A DNA stretch of 64,000 nt from Brachypodium distachyon (Eukaryota; Streptophyta; Magnoliopsida; Poales; Poaceae). The notes under the pieces were generated by a model, which was not told where the DNA came from, made no database searches, and saw only the letters and a list, made by a program, of their open reading frames with translations. Position numbers and translations under genes: made by a program. Positions 9,686 to 20,600 of the stretch are shown here, in pieces (positions within the stretch are counted from its first letter, which is position 1; every line of letters begins with the position of its first letter). The stretch spans positions 58,976,914 to 59,040,913 of the forward strand of contig NC_016132.3 of assembly GCF_000005505.3 (NCBI RefSeq), in the 5' to 3' direction.

Positions 9686-11625
9686 TTAAATAGCCTGTCC
9701 TATAATATGCAATGCCTTTTGATATACATCACCTGGACAAATTAGAGCTTTAGGAAGCCTATTCTCTCGTAGCATAGCATCCTTATTCATGTGCTGTAAT
9801 TTGTAGCCTAGTCCTCCTTCGTCATTCATACTCTCAATCATGCATGATTGTAGAGTAATGAAGACTTTGGCCAACAACATAACATCGTAGTTATCATACT
9901 CTTCTTCTACTGCCTCAATCAAATCCTTAAGACTGTTAGGTGCTCTAGAGAGAGTGAGAGACTGAACTGAAGCAAAGAAACCCAGATCAAGAACATTCAT
10001 ATCCGGCGAATTTGCTGGCTGTTGGAATAGTTGAATGTCTAGATCTGTCTCGGCTACTGATTGTAGGAAAACAGGGTCATTAGGTAGGACATGCGTCCTA
10101 GCATTATCCTGCTGAATGAAAATCGTTTTCCCTTCATCCTCATGTGGCCATAAATCCTGTATAGCAGGTACTACCTTCTCACAAAGGTACTCTCGCATCA
10201 CCTGCCTCGTCAATGTGATGTTCTTTAGCTCTAAAGTTCCCCTTACTCTGTTTTGGCTGCTTCTTGCTGCGTGTATTGCCTTTACAAAAACCCAGACTCC
10301 AATTTTTCCATCAAAGGTACAATAACCATGCTCATTAAACCTCGGTCTTGCTACCGCACACAGAAACATTACCTTCCCAATGCTATTTTTGTTGTGTATA
10401 GTGCGCAGTGGTTCTATCTCTTCAGGATATAGATAGAATGTGCGCTTCTTCTTTGTTAAATCAAACCACTTTTCATCTATATGAACAATTTGCTGCATGT
10501 CAATGAAACTAGGATTTGCATCTCCTAATGTAGTCTCATCCAACATTGAAATGCAAAATTTAAGTCTCTTGATTTTATTTTCTGGCTTTAGCATTGATTT
10601 TAGGCTGCTTGTATGACGGCTTATATTACCCCATTGGAGTCTCTTGAATAGTGTAGAACAGCTACATTGCAGTTCCCTTGCTAGAGCCCTAATGGTGCTT
10701 CTTTTGCTAAGTGGAATTGTAGGTATGCTAGATAGATTGAGGTCAGCCCTCTTCCGTCCACATCTGCCCTTCTTTTTAAGTGAAACATCCACTTGTTGAC
10801 CCCTTGCAATCTGATCTTGAGCTTCTTTCCAAATTCTCTGGATTGTTCTCACACTTGTATTCAAAAGTCGAGCAACAAGTACTTTATCTTTCAACTATAC
10901 TTGTCGATCATTGCTGAGTGCTTTTAATGCGATATATGCTGCGAATCTGTGTTCATTTGGGAGATCTTTCCTTTTTTGCTGCTCTAAACCTGCAGAAGTA
11001 GAACAATCTAATGTTCTGTGTTTTTTTTTGTTTTTCATAACCGCATCAACAAGTCGAAACAGCTGGAGCACAAAGTGGATCTACAAGTAGAGAAAGCTGG
11101 AGCACAAACATATAAGTTCTCTTTACCTGCTCCATCTTCTTCGTGCTCTATAGTTTCATCATTGAATTGAGCATCTGCTTCTTGCTGTACAGTTTCATCA
11201 TTGATCTGCACATATGCTTCATGTACAGTTTCAGCATTGTATTGGAAATCTGCTTCATGTTCAGTTTCATCATTGATTTGCACATATGCTTCGTGTACAG
11301 TTTCAGCATTGTATTGTAAATCTGCTTCATGTTCAGTTTCATCATTGATTTGTATATATGCTTCATGTACAGTTTCAACATTGTGTTGTAAATCTGCTTC
11401 ATGTTCAGTTTCAGCATTGTATTGGAAATCTGCTTCTTGATTTTGTATAGCTTCAGCATTGAGTAAATCTGCTTGCCTCTGAACACTTTGAGCTTTGAAT
11501 TGTGCTGCATGTAAATGTGCTTCTTTCTGTACATCTTCAGCATTAAGTTCAGCATTGCGTAAATCTACTTGTCTCTGAACACTTTGAGCCTTGAATTGTG
11601 TTACATTGAGTAAATCTACTTGTTT
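9686..11625 (-). pseudogene. Mariner-like transposase gene with one in-frame TAG
   Basis: Two exons can be joined, 11625-11127 and 10989-9686, with donor CAG|GTAAAG and acceptor CTGCAG. The phase is kept (one base of a Gly codon before, two after). The distal exon carries an N-terminal helix-turn-helix region (KVLVARLLNTSVRTIQRIWK) and the DDD catalytic core of plant mariner-like transposases: HIDEKWF, FIQQDNARTH and NSPDMNVLDLGFF. Reading in frame from the acceptor, a TAG at 10897-10895 lies between DRQV and LKDKVL; it is the only stop before the true end at 9686. The upstream exon is an unusual acidic repeat segment. It has no Met in frame, and an acceptor (TTACAG) precedes it, so the start codon must lie in an upstream exon I could not define. 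Confidence 0.8.
11127..11625 (-). repeat. Coding tandem repeats in the transposase N-terminal exon
   Basis: On the minus strand this 499 bp exon is open throughout. It reads as imperfect alternating units built on EADLQYNAETVHEAY and VQINDETEHEAD, each about 11-12 residues, a DNA period of about 69 bp for a double unit. The distal part has diverged variants with VQRQVDLRNAE. The segment is strongly acidic and likely helical. The matching DNA repeats can be seen on the plus strand as recurrent CAGTTTCA(T/G)CATTG. Confidence 0.75.
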
Positions 11626-12766
11626 CTGTAAGGGGCACCAGCGAAGGCAAAGGAAGAGCTCTGCCTGAGACGGAGGAAGACGGAGGAGCCCACGAAGGCA
11701 GAAGCAGAGCTCTGCCTCAGATGCGGGATGGTGGCAGGCCTAGCGAAGGCAGAGGCAGAGATCTGCCTTAGATGCAAGAAGGCAGCGGTGATTTTCCCTG
11801 GGCGACGGGAGGCGAGAGGCGACGGCGGCATGCGACGGCATCGGGCAGAGGGCGACAGCATGCGAGATCCCAATGATGATGTTGATCCCAGGTGAGTATG
11901 TTGATCCCAGTGACTTGGTGGTTGTAGCTTCTGTGATGTGATCCCGATGATGATGTTGATCCTAGTGAATTGGCGGCGGCGGCTTGTGTGATTTGATCCC
12001 AGTGAATTGGCTGCTGTAGCTTATGTGATTTTATCCTAGTGATGTTGATCACAGTGAATTGACGGCGACGGCTTGTGTGATTTTATCCCACTGATGTTGA
12101 TCACAGTGAATTGGCGGCGGCGGCTTGCGTGATTTTATCCCACTGATTTGAGCTGGTTGCTGTAGCTTCTGTGATGTTGATCCGTGAGATTTGCTCTTTT
12201 CGTTGTTGCCTTTACTGGAATCGTGATTTGTGGGATTTGAACTTGCCGCTGTTGCCTTCACTGGATCGTGATCTGTGGGAATTGATCTTGCCGCTGTTGC
12301 CTTCACTGGGATCGTGATCCGAGGTTGATCTTGCCGCTGTTGTCTTCATTGGGATCGTTATCTAAGGGATTTGTTCTTGCCTTAACTGGGATCGTGATTT
12401 GTTCTTACCGCTCTTGTCTTCACTGGGATCGTGATATGAGGGATTTCTTCTTGCCTTAACTGGAATCCATGATTTGAGGGATTTCTTCTTGCCTTAACTG
12501 GGATCCGTGATTTGAGGGATTACTTCTTACCTTAACTGGGATCCGTGATTTGAAGGATTACCTAATTTCCTGGGGTCGTGATCCGAGGGATTTTCGTCGC
12601 CTTTTCTGGGATCGTGATCTGAGGGATTGGGGTGTGATTGATTTGGAAGGTGCGGCTGTACCTCCTGGGATCGTGGTGTGATTGATTTGTTGCTGAGGTC
12701 ATTTATGTAATTATTTAAAACTGTTGGACTTAAATGTAAAAGTAACTTGTGAAGGAGTCGGGGAGT
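11626..12766 (-). repeat. 5' non-coding part of the mariner-like element, repeat-rich
   Basis: Two tandem-repeat blocks fill this stretch. At about 11880-12190 units of about 55-62 bp contain GATCCCAGTGAATTGGC and GGCGGCGGCTTGTGTGATT variants. At about 12190-12620 units contain TGGGATCGTGATTTGAGGG followed by TTCTTGCCTTAAC. The area probably contains the promoter and first exon of the transposase, which I could not define. Confidence 0.5.
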
Positions 12767-12886
12767 AAGAAATACATGATGAAATCAGAGTAATTAACTG
12801 CTTCCAGCTGCTCAAGTAATGGAACGATATGCACATATGAGTGCCAAGTAATCCTGTACCAGGAAAGTGGGAAGTGAGCAAAAGGT

Positions 12887-12960
12887 GACCGCATAGCGCA
12901 GTGGATTAGCGCGTCTGACTTCGGATCAGAAGGTCGTGGGTTCGACTCCCACTGTGGTCG
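12887..12960 (+). tRNA. trnR-UCG: tRNA-Arg (anticodon UCG)
   Basis: A full cloverleaf can be drawn. The acceptor stem GACCGCA pairs with TGTGGTC, with G73 as discriminator. The anticodon arm is TCTGA-CTTCGGA-TCAGA, giving anticodon TCG, and the T arm contains GGTTCGACTCC. The internal A box (TAGCGCAGTGG) and B box (GGTTCGACTCC) of RNA polymerase III are intact. A CAA lies at 12879-12881 just upstream, as in many plant tRNA genes, and a T4 run at 12970-12973 can end transcription. There is no intron. CCA is not encoded, as expected for a nuclear gene. Confidence 0.96.
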
Positions 12961-13083
12961 TCTTCTTCCTTTTCCTTTCGCTTTTTGCCCATCCATGGAT
13001 CCTCCTCCTGCAGCTGCAGTCTCGATTTTGGAAAACCAACGCTGCTGAGATTTTCAGAGGTTCACTTTACCCCAGCGACAAGG

Positions 13084-16000
13084 ATGGCTGCCAATGCCAT
13101 CGGACGAAGCATCGCAAATCGCCTCCTTGCCGGCGGCGCCCCTACGCCTCCCACCTATCACCGCCGGTCCTCCTCCTCCGCCGCCGCCACGCCCAAGGTA
13201 AACATGGAAGCTAGCTAGGGTTTACTGTAATTCCCTTTCCAGAAGAAAGTCAATCTGGGTCTTGTGCAGTTCAGTCTCGTTCTTTTCTTCTGACCATTCG
13301 CTTAGTTACTGATGGAATCAAAATGCCAATTTTGAAAAAGGGCGAGGGTTTGTTCCTGCCATGGCTGCGGAGCAAGGCAGGGACCCGCATTTCGTCTGTG
13401 CTATCTGTCGGGACCTCACCCTTGGGAAGGTAGGCCTGTGCTGTCAATCCTCAAGGCCCCATTTGGATGAGGATTCTTGACTCTCAATTGCTTGCCAGGT
13501 CTTTGTTTGCTTCAAAGCGCATACGGGAGGGGGACTGTATAATGGAAGTGCCTTATAGTGTTGTATGTTCCTAGCCAAATCAAACCCCCCAACTCCCCTT
13601 TCCACTGCCAATTTAATTAGATGGTTTTATTAAGAAAGAAAGAAAGAAAATCCTTTTCTTCTAACATGCAGCAACTTACTCAAGATAAGCTTCCAGAACG
13701 ACTGCGCCTACTTCTCGATGATGTTGCTGGAGACACGGCCAAGATTGCTGTGCTCCTCATGATGGAGCATCACCTGGGACATGTTTGGTTCCTTGCCTAG
13801 CCTTTGTTTTTAACTCAAAGATTTCTTCATGTATTAAAGGAAATTATGGGGGAAAACCTATGCTTGTTTCCTTTGTAGAAATCAGGATGGGCGCCATATG
13901 TTAGATCTCTTCCACGCAATGATCAGATGCATAACATGGTAAGTACCACACATTGTTTTTCTTCTGTTATGCACTGGTGACATAAAATGGCTTCTGTTTG
14001 TTTTAAACACATGCCCATAAATGTTCCATGGTTGATTCTGTAGAGTGGAAAAATGGCACGTTTTACCATTTACAGAGATAAGATAGTAATAAGGGGAAAC
14101 TGAACCTAATTCTTACAGAAATATACCATATACACATTGAAAAGTTAATTTTTTTTCCTTTCTTGATGAATCAATGGACATTTTTTTATCAAACTCTGGA
14201 AAAAGATGTGACACGACAAATGTGTAATTCTTCCAGATGTTCTGGGATCTGAATGAGCTTCATATGGTCCGAATTAGCTCAATTTGTGATGAAGCCATCG
14301 AACGGAGGGAACGAGCCATGAAGGAATTTTCAGCTGTGAAGCCAGTTTGTGCTCTCTCTCTCTCTCTCTCCAGTACCGATCTAACAATCTCTTTTGTTGA
14401 TTAGTCTCATAACTGTTTGTCCGTTTGTCCTTTTCATATGCAAGTCTCTTGAATGTTTTCCACATTTGTTTGGAGAAATCAAGCTGGAGGATTTCATGCA
14501 TGCTTCTGCATTGGGTATGCATTCAGAATTTAAGATTTAAAATGCTACTGAATTCTTCATGTCTGTTGCTTAGTGCATGCAATCCGAATACATGCCTTAT
14601 GACATTTAGCACTATAATTAGATGATATTTTGGTACCTCAACATGTTGGAAACTAAGTGTACTGAATATTAAATGATAATATTCCAATTGTGCTGAAACT
14701 ATATATGTCTGATTACCTGCGTCAATACGGCTACTCTGCTGCACTTTTAAAGTCGTTCTCCTCTTCCTCTCCCCGTGATTAAACTTAGGAGTTGACACTA
14801 TTTTCATGGCAAATGCAGTTTCATCTCGAGCTTGGCAGACTTCAAGAGGTGTATCACTGGTACAGTATTCTAATTCACTGTCTTTCATTTATTTGTAACT
14901 TTGGATTGCATGCATTGTGCATCAACATTTCGCCATCTGAATACATTATTTAGATTCCGTTTGCAGATTTTCTTAACCATGATGGTGTTTCTGATTCTAT
15001 ATTACTATATGATGGACAGAAAGATATCGCTGAGGTACATCTATGGTTCAACATCTAGTTGTGTAATTTTGTTGTATGGTTATAAAGACATCTTACTTAT
15101 TTTTTATTTTGGTTATATGGATTAACTCTTAATTCTTATTTTTGGTTACTTGCAGGTCATTTCTGACAGAAATTATGCTGTTGGTGAACAGGTGATTTCG
15201 GTGTTTTTCTGCTTCACTTTATGACTGTTGAATAATTGATTAATTATGACTAGAGCAAATGCATCAGCTGCATCTTTGTCTGTTGCACCTCTGGAATGGT
15301 GCCAACCATCTGTTCTAAAATAAATTCAGAGAGCTTTGAACTGTTCGTTGCATTTGCAGGTCATGGTAAGATACGGGAAATACTCAAATGCTATGCTAGC
15401 ACTTAACTTTGGATTTACACTTCCCAGAAACATATATGATCAGGTAAAACCAACTTCAACAGATAAATGGTCAAACTGCTAAGGAAGCTTAGTTATATTT
15501 TCTTGAATTGTCTCCTTGATATTTGCTACTGTGCATGGATAATTTGACTAACATGTGCATTTTCAGGCATGTATTTGGATAGATATGCCAGAGAAAGATC
15601 CACTTTACAAGAAGAAACTTGACATATGGCAAAAGCATCGTACTCCAAAATCTGAACATATGTGCAGCTCTGACTGTACTAGAACTTCTTTTGCCATAAA
15701 GTATGTCGTCAGACAGTTACTACCACCAATTCGGTTCATCACTCGGTTGCTTTTGGAATTTTCCTTGCTACAATAGTAATACAAACATCGGATAGTTTTA
15801 GTGAACATGAAATTAATTTGGAAATTGGCACTTTAAACATATATTCTCTAACAGCACAGGAAAAGCAGAAGTTTATACCGATGTGTCTACCATATTGCAC
15901 AGTATGAGATCTAGGTATTTTATTTAAAATTGTAACTGTATAATTCTTGCTCAGTCTACTGATTTGGAACGTAGAGGGATAGATATATATTGTTCCTTCG

Positions 16001-17343
16001 AATTGGGCAGTGTTCAGTGTTAACTGTTAACTTGATTATGGTAACAGAGGACCTTATTTCAAACCCAAGTCATGTGTACACGTTGGACTAGGATTGCAGA
16101 TACTGCTTAGCTATACTGGAATTAACTTTAAAAGGACAACTTTAGTATTTCCTTCGGGAAAATCTGCATTGGTAAAATTATTTCGTGTATACACTGATTG
16201 ATTCTTTCTGGAAGCTAAGTAATATTTTAATTAACTATGGTTAAGTGTAAGTAATCACAAGGTCTGTGATAGCTTCTGTGTGATGAGAACACGGTCTCTA
16301 CTTTGTGTTGCTGATGAAGAATGGAAACAGGGAAGTCAAATACTCTGGGGGCAAAGGGATTGGTATTCCCCAGATCTTGCGTGCATTTGTCCGGGTCTTT
16401 TATGCCACATCAATTGAAGGTGCTGTGTTCTTATCACATTTTTCTTGATTTTCTTTCAATTCCTTCATTCTGATAATTACATTTAGGTTAGATATTCAAG
16501 AGGTTCTGTTGATGTTCAATGACATAGCGATAACCTCTATAGAACTGGAAGAGATGGCCACAGAGGCTGCTGAAAATGATGGCCGACTTGCAAGGCGCCC
16601 TTTGAAGGCGGAGAGAGAAATCCATGCTCACAGCAAGTTGCTCTTGCACCTTCATTATATGATTCAGCGCCATTCTACAGCTATTGAGGTGAGGACACTG
16701 TCAACAACTAAGAAGTCTGTCTCTTAAAAGAACTAAATAACATATATGGAGCATGCCATGCTATCCTGTTGCATTTTTTTTTGTTACAATCTGTCAGCTT
16801 ACAACACCTATGTTGTATGATAAATATGAAGATATAAAATGGCATCACTGTTTCTGGCAAAAAAAAAAAGACGGCATATGGTTCCACTTGATTAGAAGTG
16901 GTCAAGTAAGAGAGTGACCAATGACCATGGCATATTTAATTTCTTTACATATGTTTTTTTTTCATAGAAAAACATATAACTTTGATATGGACGTTCCAAG
17001 TATAGTTCATTAGAGGCATCCATATGTCATAAACTCATGACTACTGTGATGGTAAGAGATACACATTTATTGAAGCAAATGAATTTAGAATAGAAGAAAA
17101 GTTCCGACGAGAAGATTGTTTCATCAGGTTGGATTCATGTGTATGTCTGTTGATTATTCCCGACTTAATATTCTGATTCGATTTTATTCTCAGCAACTTG
17201 AAATTGTTGATGACGCTGCATCTAGGAGCATGCATCCTTTCAGAAAAAAGATGGCTAAAGACATAATTGCTGGCGAGCTCCAGGTTTTGCAAAGCGCTCA
17301 TGCATGGGTGGGAAACTATTGTAAAACTGTGAACATGTCATGA
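13084..17343 (+). CDS. SET-domain lysine methyltransferase, Rubisco LSMT family (15 exons)
   Basis: Exons: 13084-13197, 13275-13429, 13499-13562, 13672-13782, 13879-13938, 14237-14344, 14445-14514, 14819-14859, 14954-15034, 15156-15191, 15360-15443, 15567-15700, 16331-16419, 16492-16688, 17194-17343. They join in frame to 497 aa. The N-terminus (MAANAIGRSIANRLL, then Arg/Ser/Ala-rich) looks like an organelle targeting peptide. Family landmarks are FLPWLRSKAGTRISS, GRSLFASKRIREGDCI, a WAPYVRSLP block typical of the LSMT insert, and the SET signature DFLNHDG at 246-252, where N249-H250 form the AdoMet-binding motif. The C-terminal part matches the substrate-binding helical domain. Relatives methylate Rubisco large subunit or chloroplast aldolase; the substrate here is unknown. 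The start of exon 2 is the least certain junction, since several AG sites are close. Last-intron acceptors follow GT-AG. Confidence 0.88.
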
Positions 17344-17688
17344 TCATCTCAGCTGTACAGGAGCATGAAAGGGAGCATAGCATCTCAGGGCCCTGCATGC
17401 ATCTTAGACACAGGACAAGCCCCTTTTGCATGTACCATTCAAGCAAAGCTGATTGTGTTCTCCATTCCTTTAACCTCTCACCATCTTTGCTATATTTAGG
17501 CATTGATATATCTGCAATGAAAGGACTTGTCTATTAGCCACTCAATGGCATCTCTCCCCTCTTCCTTTCTTGTCTTCCCATTTGTCTCTTGTCGTGGTAT
17601 CATCATGTATAGGAGGAAAGATTAATGCCAACAGAGTTAGGATTGGAGGGCTCTGGAGGAGGAAGAGGCAGATTGAGAAGGCAGGAAG
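17344..17688 (+). other. Short spacer between the SET gene and NET2
   Basis: Only 345 bp separate the SET-gene stop from the NET2 ATG on the same strand. It must hold the 3' UTR of the first and the promoter or leader of the second. No TATA box is obvious. No other gene is seen. Confidence 0.5.
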
Positions 17689-20600
17689 ATGCTGCAGCGG
17701 GCAGCGAGCAATGCATACTCATGGTGGTGGGCGAGCCACATCCGCACCAAGCAGTCCAAATGGCTCGACAACCACCTCCAAGGTATCATCTATCTGTTTG
17801 CCGTTCCAATTGCACATCATCTGCACATTTCCATGAATATTAACTCCATATGGGTGCGAGTGTCGGATTATGGATCAGGTCTATCTAAAAGTTGTTCAAT
17901 CAGGATTCATGAAATCAGTCATATTTTTTTAAAAGCATAATATTAACTCCACACGATGAAATCGGGTCTATCTATGAGTTAGTCACATCTCAAAATCAAT
18001 ATGCATACACTGGAATCAGTCCAGGCCTGTTACATACTTATATCCCTGATCTGATGATTTTAACCTATCTTGCATGTAGATATGGGACTAGATCAGTGTC
18101 AATTCCGTTCAAATCTGATTGAAATAATATCTACAGTTATACTTGGTCTATTCTGATGTAAAATCCTGTGCATTAAGGAGAAGATTGTCTTGATTAATTG
18201 CATTAAGCTGTATGCTAATTTAATTTTCAAGGGATGGATATCTGAAAAGTGGTTCTCACCTTACATATTTTATCTTCTTGTTTTCAGCAATTGTGTTTAC
18301 TACAGGGCAATGTAATTTCAAAAACTTAGGTAACCCTCCAGCTTCCGGCTTCTTGTAAATTTAACCCGGAGCAGCACCGAACACAGGATCTCCATTCCGA
18401 AACCGAAAAACACGAAACAGACCGAAATTACAGAAAATAAAATAGCCAAAAACGGGTGGGCGCGCATCTATTCCTCTTTCCCGATAGCCTTCTCCAACTC
18501 TCAACCCCCAACTCGCCCAGTGCCAAAACAAAAGCTCCGACTAGCCGCCGGATGGGCCTTCCTCGCGTCCGTCCTCGCATCTGGTAGCCACCCCGACGCC
18601 GCCCCTTCTCCTCCTCCTCCTCCCCGTTCTCCCCCTCCGCACTGAAGCAGCATCCGGGACGAGGCCACCTCGACTTGGTCGCGAGCCAGCGGTCCGGCGG
18701 CGACCTCCCCGTTCTCCTCCGCCACTGCCTCGACCCTCCCCGACCACGATCTCGTCCGCTCCGCCGCAAGCTGCGTTGACCCGGCCACCTCCGCCGCATC
18801 CAAATCGAAGCACGAGCCGGCTGCGGGCGGCCTCCTCCTCCTCCTAAGTTCTCCGGTGGCCTACTCTCACCCATTCTTGTTCAAGCAGATCCCTCGAGCT
18901 CCTACTCAGCGAGGGAGCAGTCCTCTGCGTCTCTGCGATCCGCCGGAAGGCGAGGATGGCCGATCTTGTACTCCGCTGGGCCAACTTGTGTTAACGGGCA
19001 ACAACATACCAGAGCACCACCGAACGTTTCTTGCTCCGTCTGGGACGCTGGAATCGTAACGAGAAGCTGGATTGGACGAGTTTTAGAAGAGCAGACCACA
19101 TCCCAACACACCCTTATCAGCAGTTTTCAGAGGATTCCAGCACCTTTGTCAAGTCCAAAGTCTAAAGCGACCAGATTCTATAAAAAAAGAATTACTGTAA
19201 AACAATATGTATCTCCATGCTAAGATATTTGATGGTCCAAGACATTTTCTGTTTGATATGCAGATATGGAGCACAGGGTCAAGTGCATGCTCTTACTCCT
19301 TGGAGAGGAAGCCGATTCCTTTTCAAAGAGAGCAGAGATGTACTACAAGAGGCGACCGGAGGTGATTACTCAGGTGGAAGAAGTATACCGGGCATACAGG
19401 GGCCTTGCTGACCGGTATGACATCATGTCAGGGGAGCTGCACAAAGCAAATCACACCATTGCAACTGCTTTCCCTGACCAGGTCCAGTATGCAATGCTGG
19501 AAGAGGAGGATGACAATATCCCAAAGGCATTTACCCCAGTCGATCCGCGCAAAATCCACAAGTCGACCGTCGATGGATTGATGAAGAAGAAGAAGAAAGG
19601 AGATGATCCCGGGGGTGTCGGCGGAGCCAAGGACACCGCAGCTCCAATCATCAACAAGGAGAATGCAAGGGAGGAGATCAGCAGGCTACAGAAAGCTATA
19701 CTTGTGATGCAGACCGAGAAAGAGTTCATCAAGAACTCCTACGAGAGCGGCATTGCAAAGTACTGGGATCTTGAGAAGGAAATTAATGAGATGCAGGGAC
19801 AGGTTTGCCACTTCCAAGATAAGTTTGACGAAAGCGCAGTGATCGAGGATGACGAAGCCAGAGCCTTGATGACAGCAACTGCCCTCAAATCCTGTGAAGA
19901 CACCATCTTGAGATTGCAAGAACAGCGCAAGACTTCTGCCAACCAGGCATTGGACGAGTCCGAAAGAGTCAAGGTATTGAGAGAGAAGCTTAAGCCTATA
20001 CTGAATGAACATGGCAAATCTCTGCCAGATTTGTCTGATAAAAGCTTACGAAAGAATCATGTCACGGAGATGGGGGATGTGTACCATGTGAAGCTGGGCG
20101 AACTTGAGATGGAAACGATAGTCGGCAAGATCAAGGAACACTTTGAGAGGGACTGCAACATCTCCATGTCAGATATCACGGAGCAGATTGACGAGCTTGT
20201 CAATAAAGTTGTTGATCTGGAGCTTATGGTTTCATCCCAGACCTCACAGATTGATAGGATGCGCCGCGAGAACGACGAGTTGGAGAATACCGTGAAGAGC
20301 CTGGAGGAAGAGAATCCAGACCTTGTGAGTGGATCAAGCGAATTGGATGAGAAGCTGAAGCAGGTAGAAGAGGAGCTCATCAGAGTGCAGGCTCTTGAAA
20401 GCTCCTTCCATAAAGACGAGAGCACAGTACGTTCAAACTTCACTGAAGCGATAAGCAGATTCAGTGATTTCTCGGATATGTTGCAGTCGCCAGTTTGCGA
20501 GCACCAGGCTGGTGCCATGCACACCAGTGAAGAAGCACATCCTTCGGAGCCATGCACACCAGACTGCGATGATGGCATCAAGGAAGAAGAAGGGCCACAA

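Larger units (their letters stand above)
6992..12766 (-). mobile_element. Mariner-like element (Osmar-type) with nested CACTA insertion
   Basis: The left end starts with CTCCCTCCGTCCCG, the typical terminus of rice Osmar and Stowaway elements. The gene for a mariner-like transposase lies inside on the minus strand (exons 11127-11625 and 9686-10989). The right end is less certain. A diverged GGAGTCGGGGAGTA at about 12753-12766 is the best candidate for the second terminus. The expected flanking TA is present on the right but not on the left, so the exact borders are tentative. Internal non-coding parts hold several direct repeats (9386-9550 and 11880-12620). Without the 793 bp CACTA insertion the element would be about 5 kb, normal for Osmar elements. 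Confidence 0.65.

Noticed and set aside
18428..18874. 148-codon minus-strand frame as a gene
   Set aside because: Arg/Gly-rich low complexity in a GC island; no domain, and three overlapping frames are equally open.
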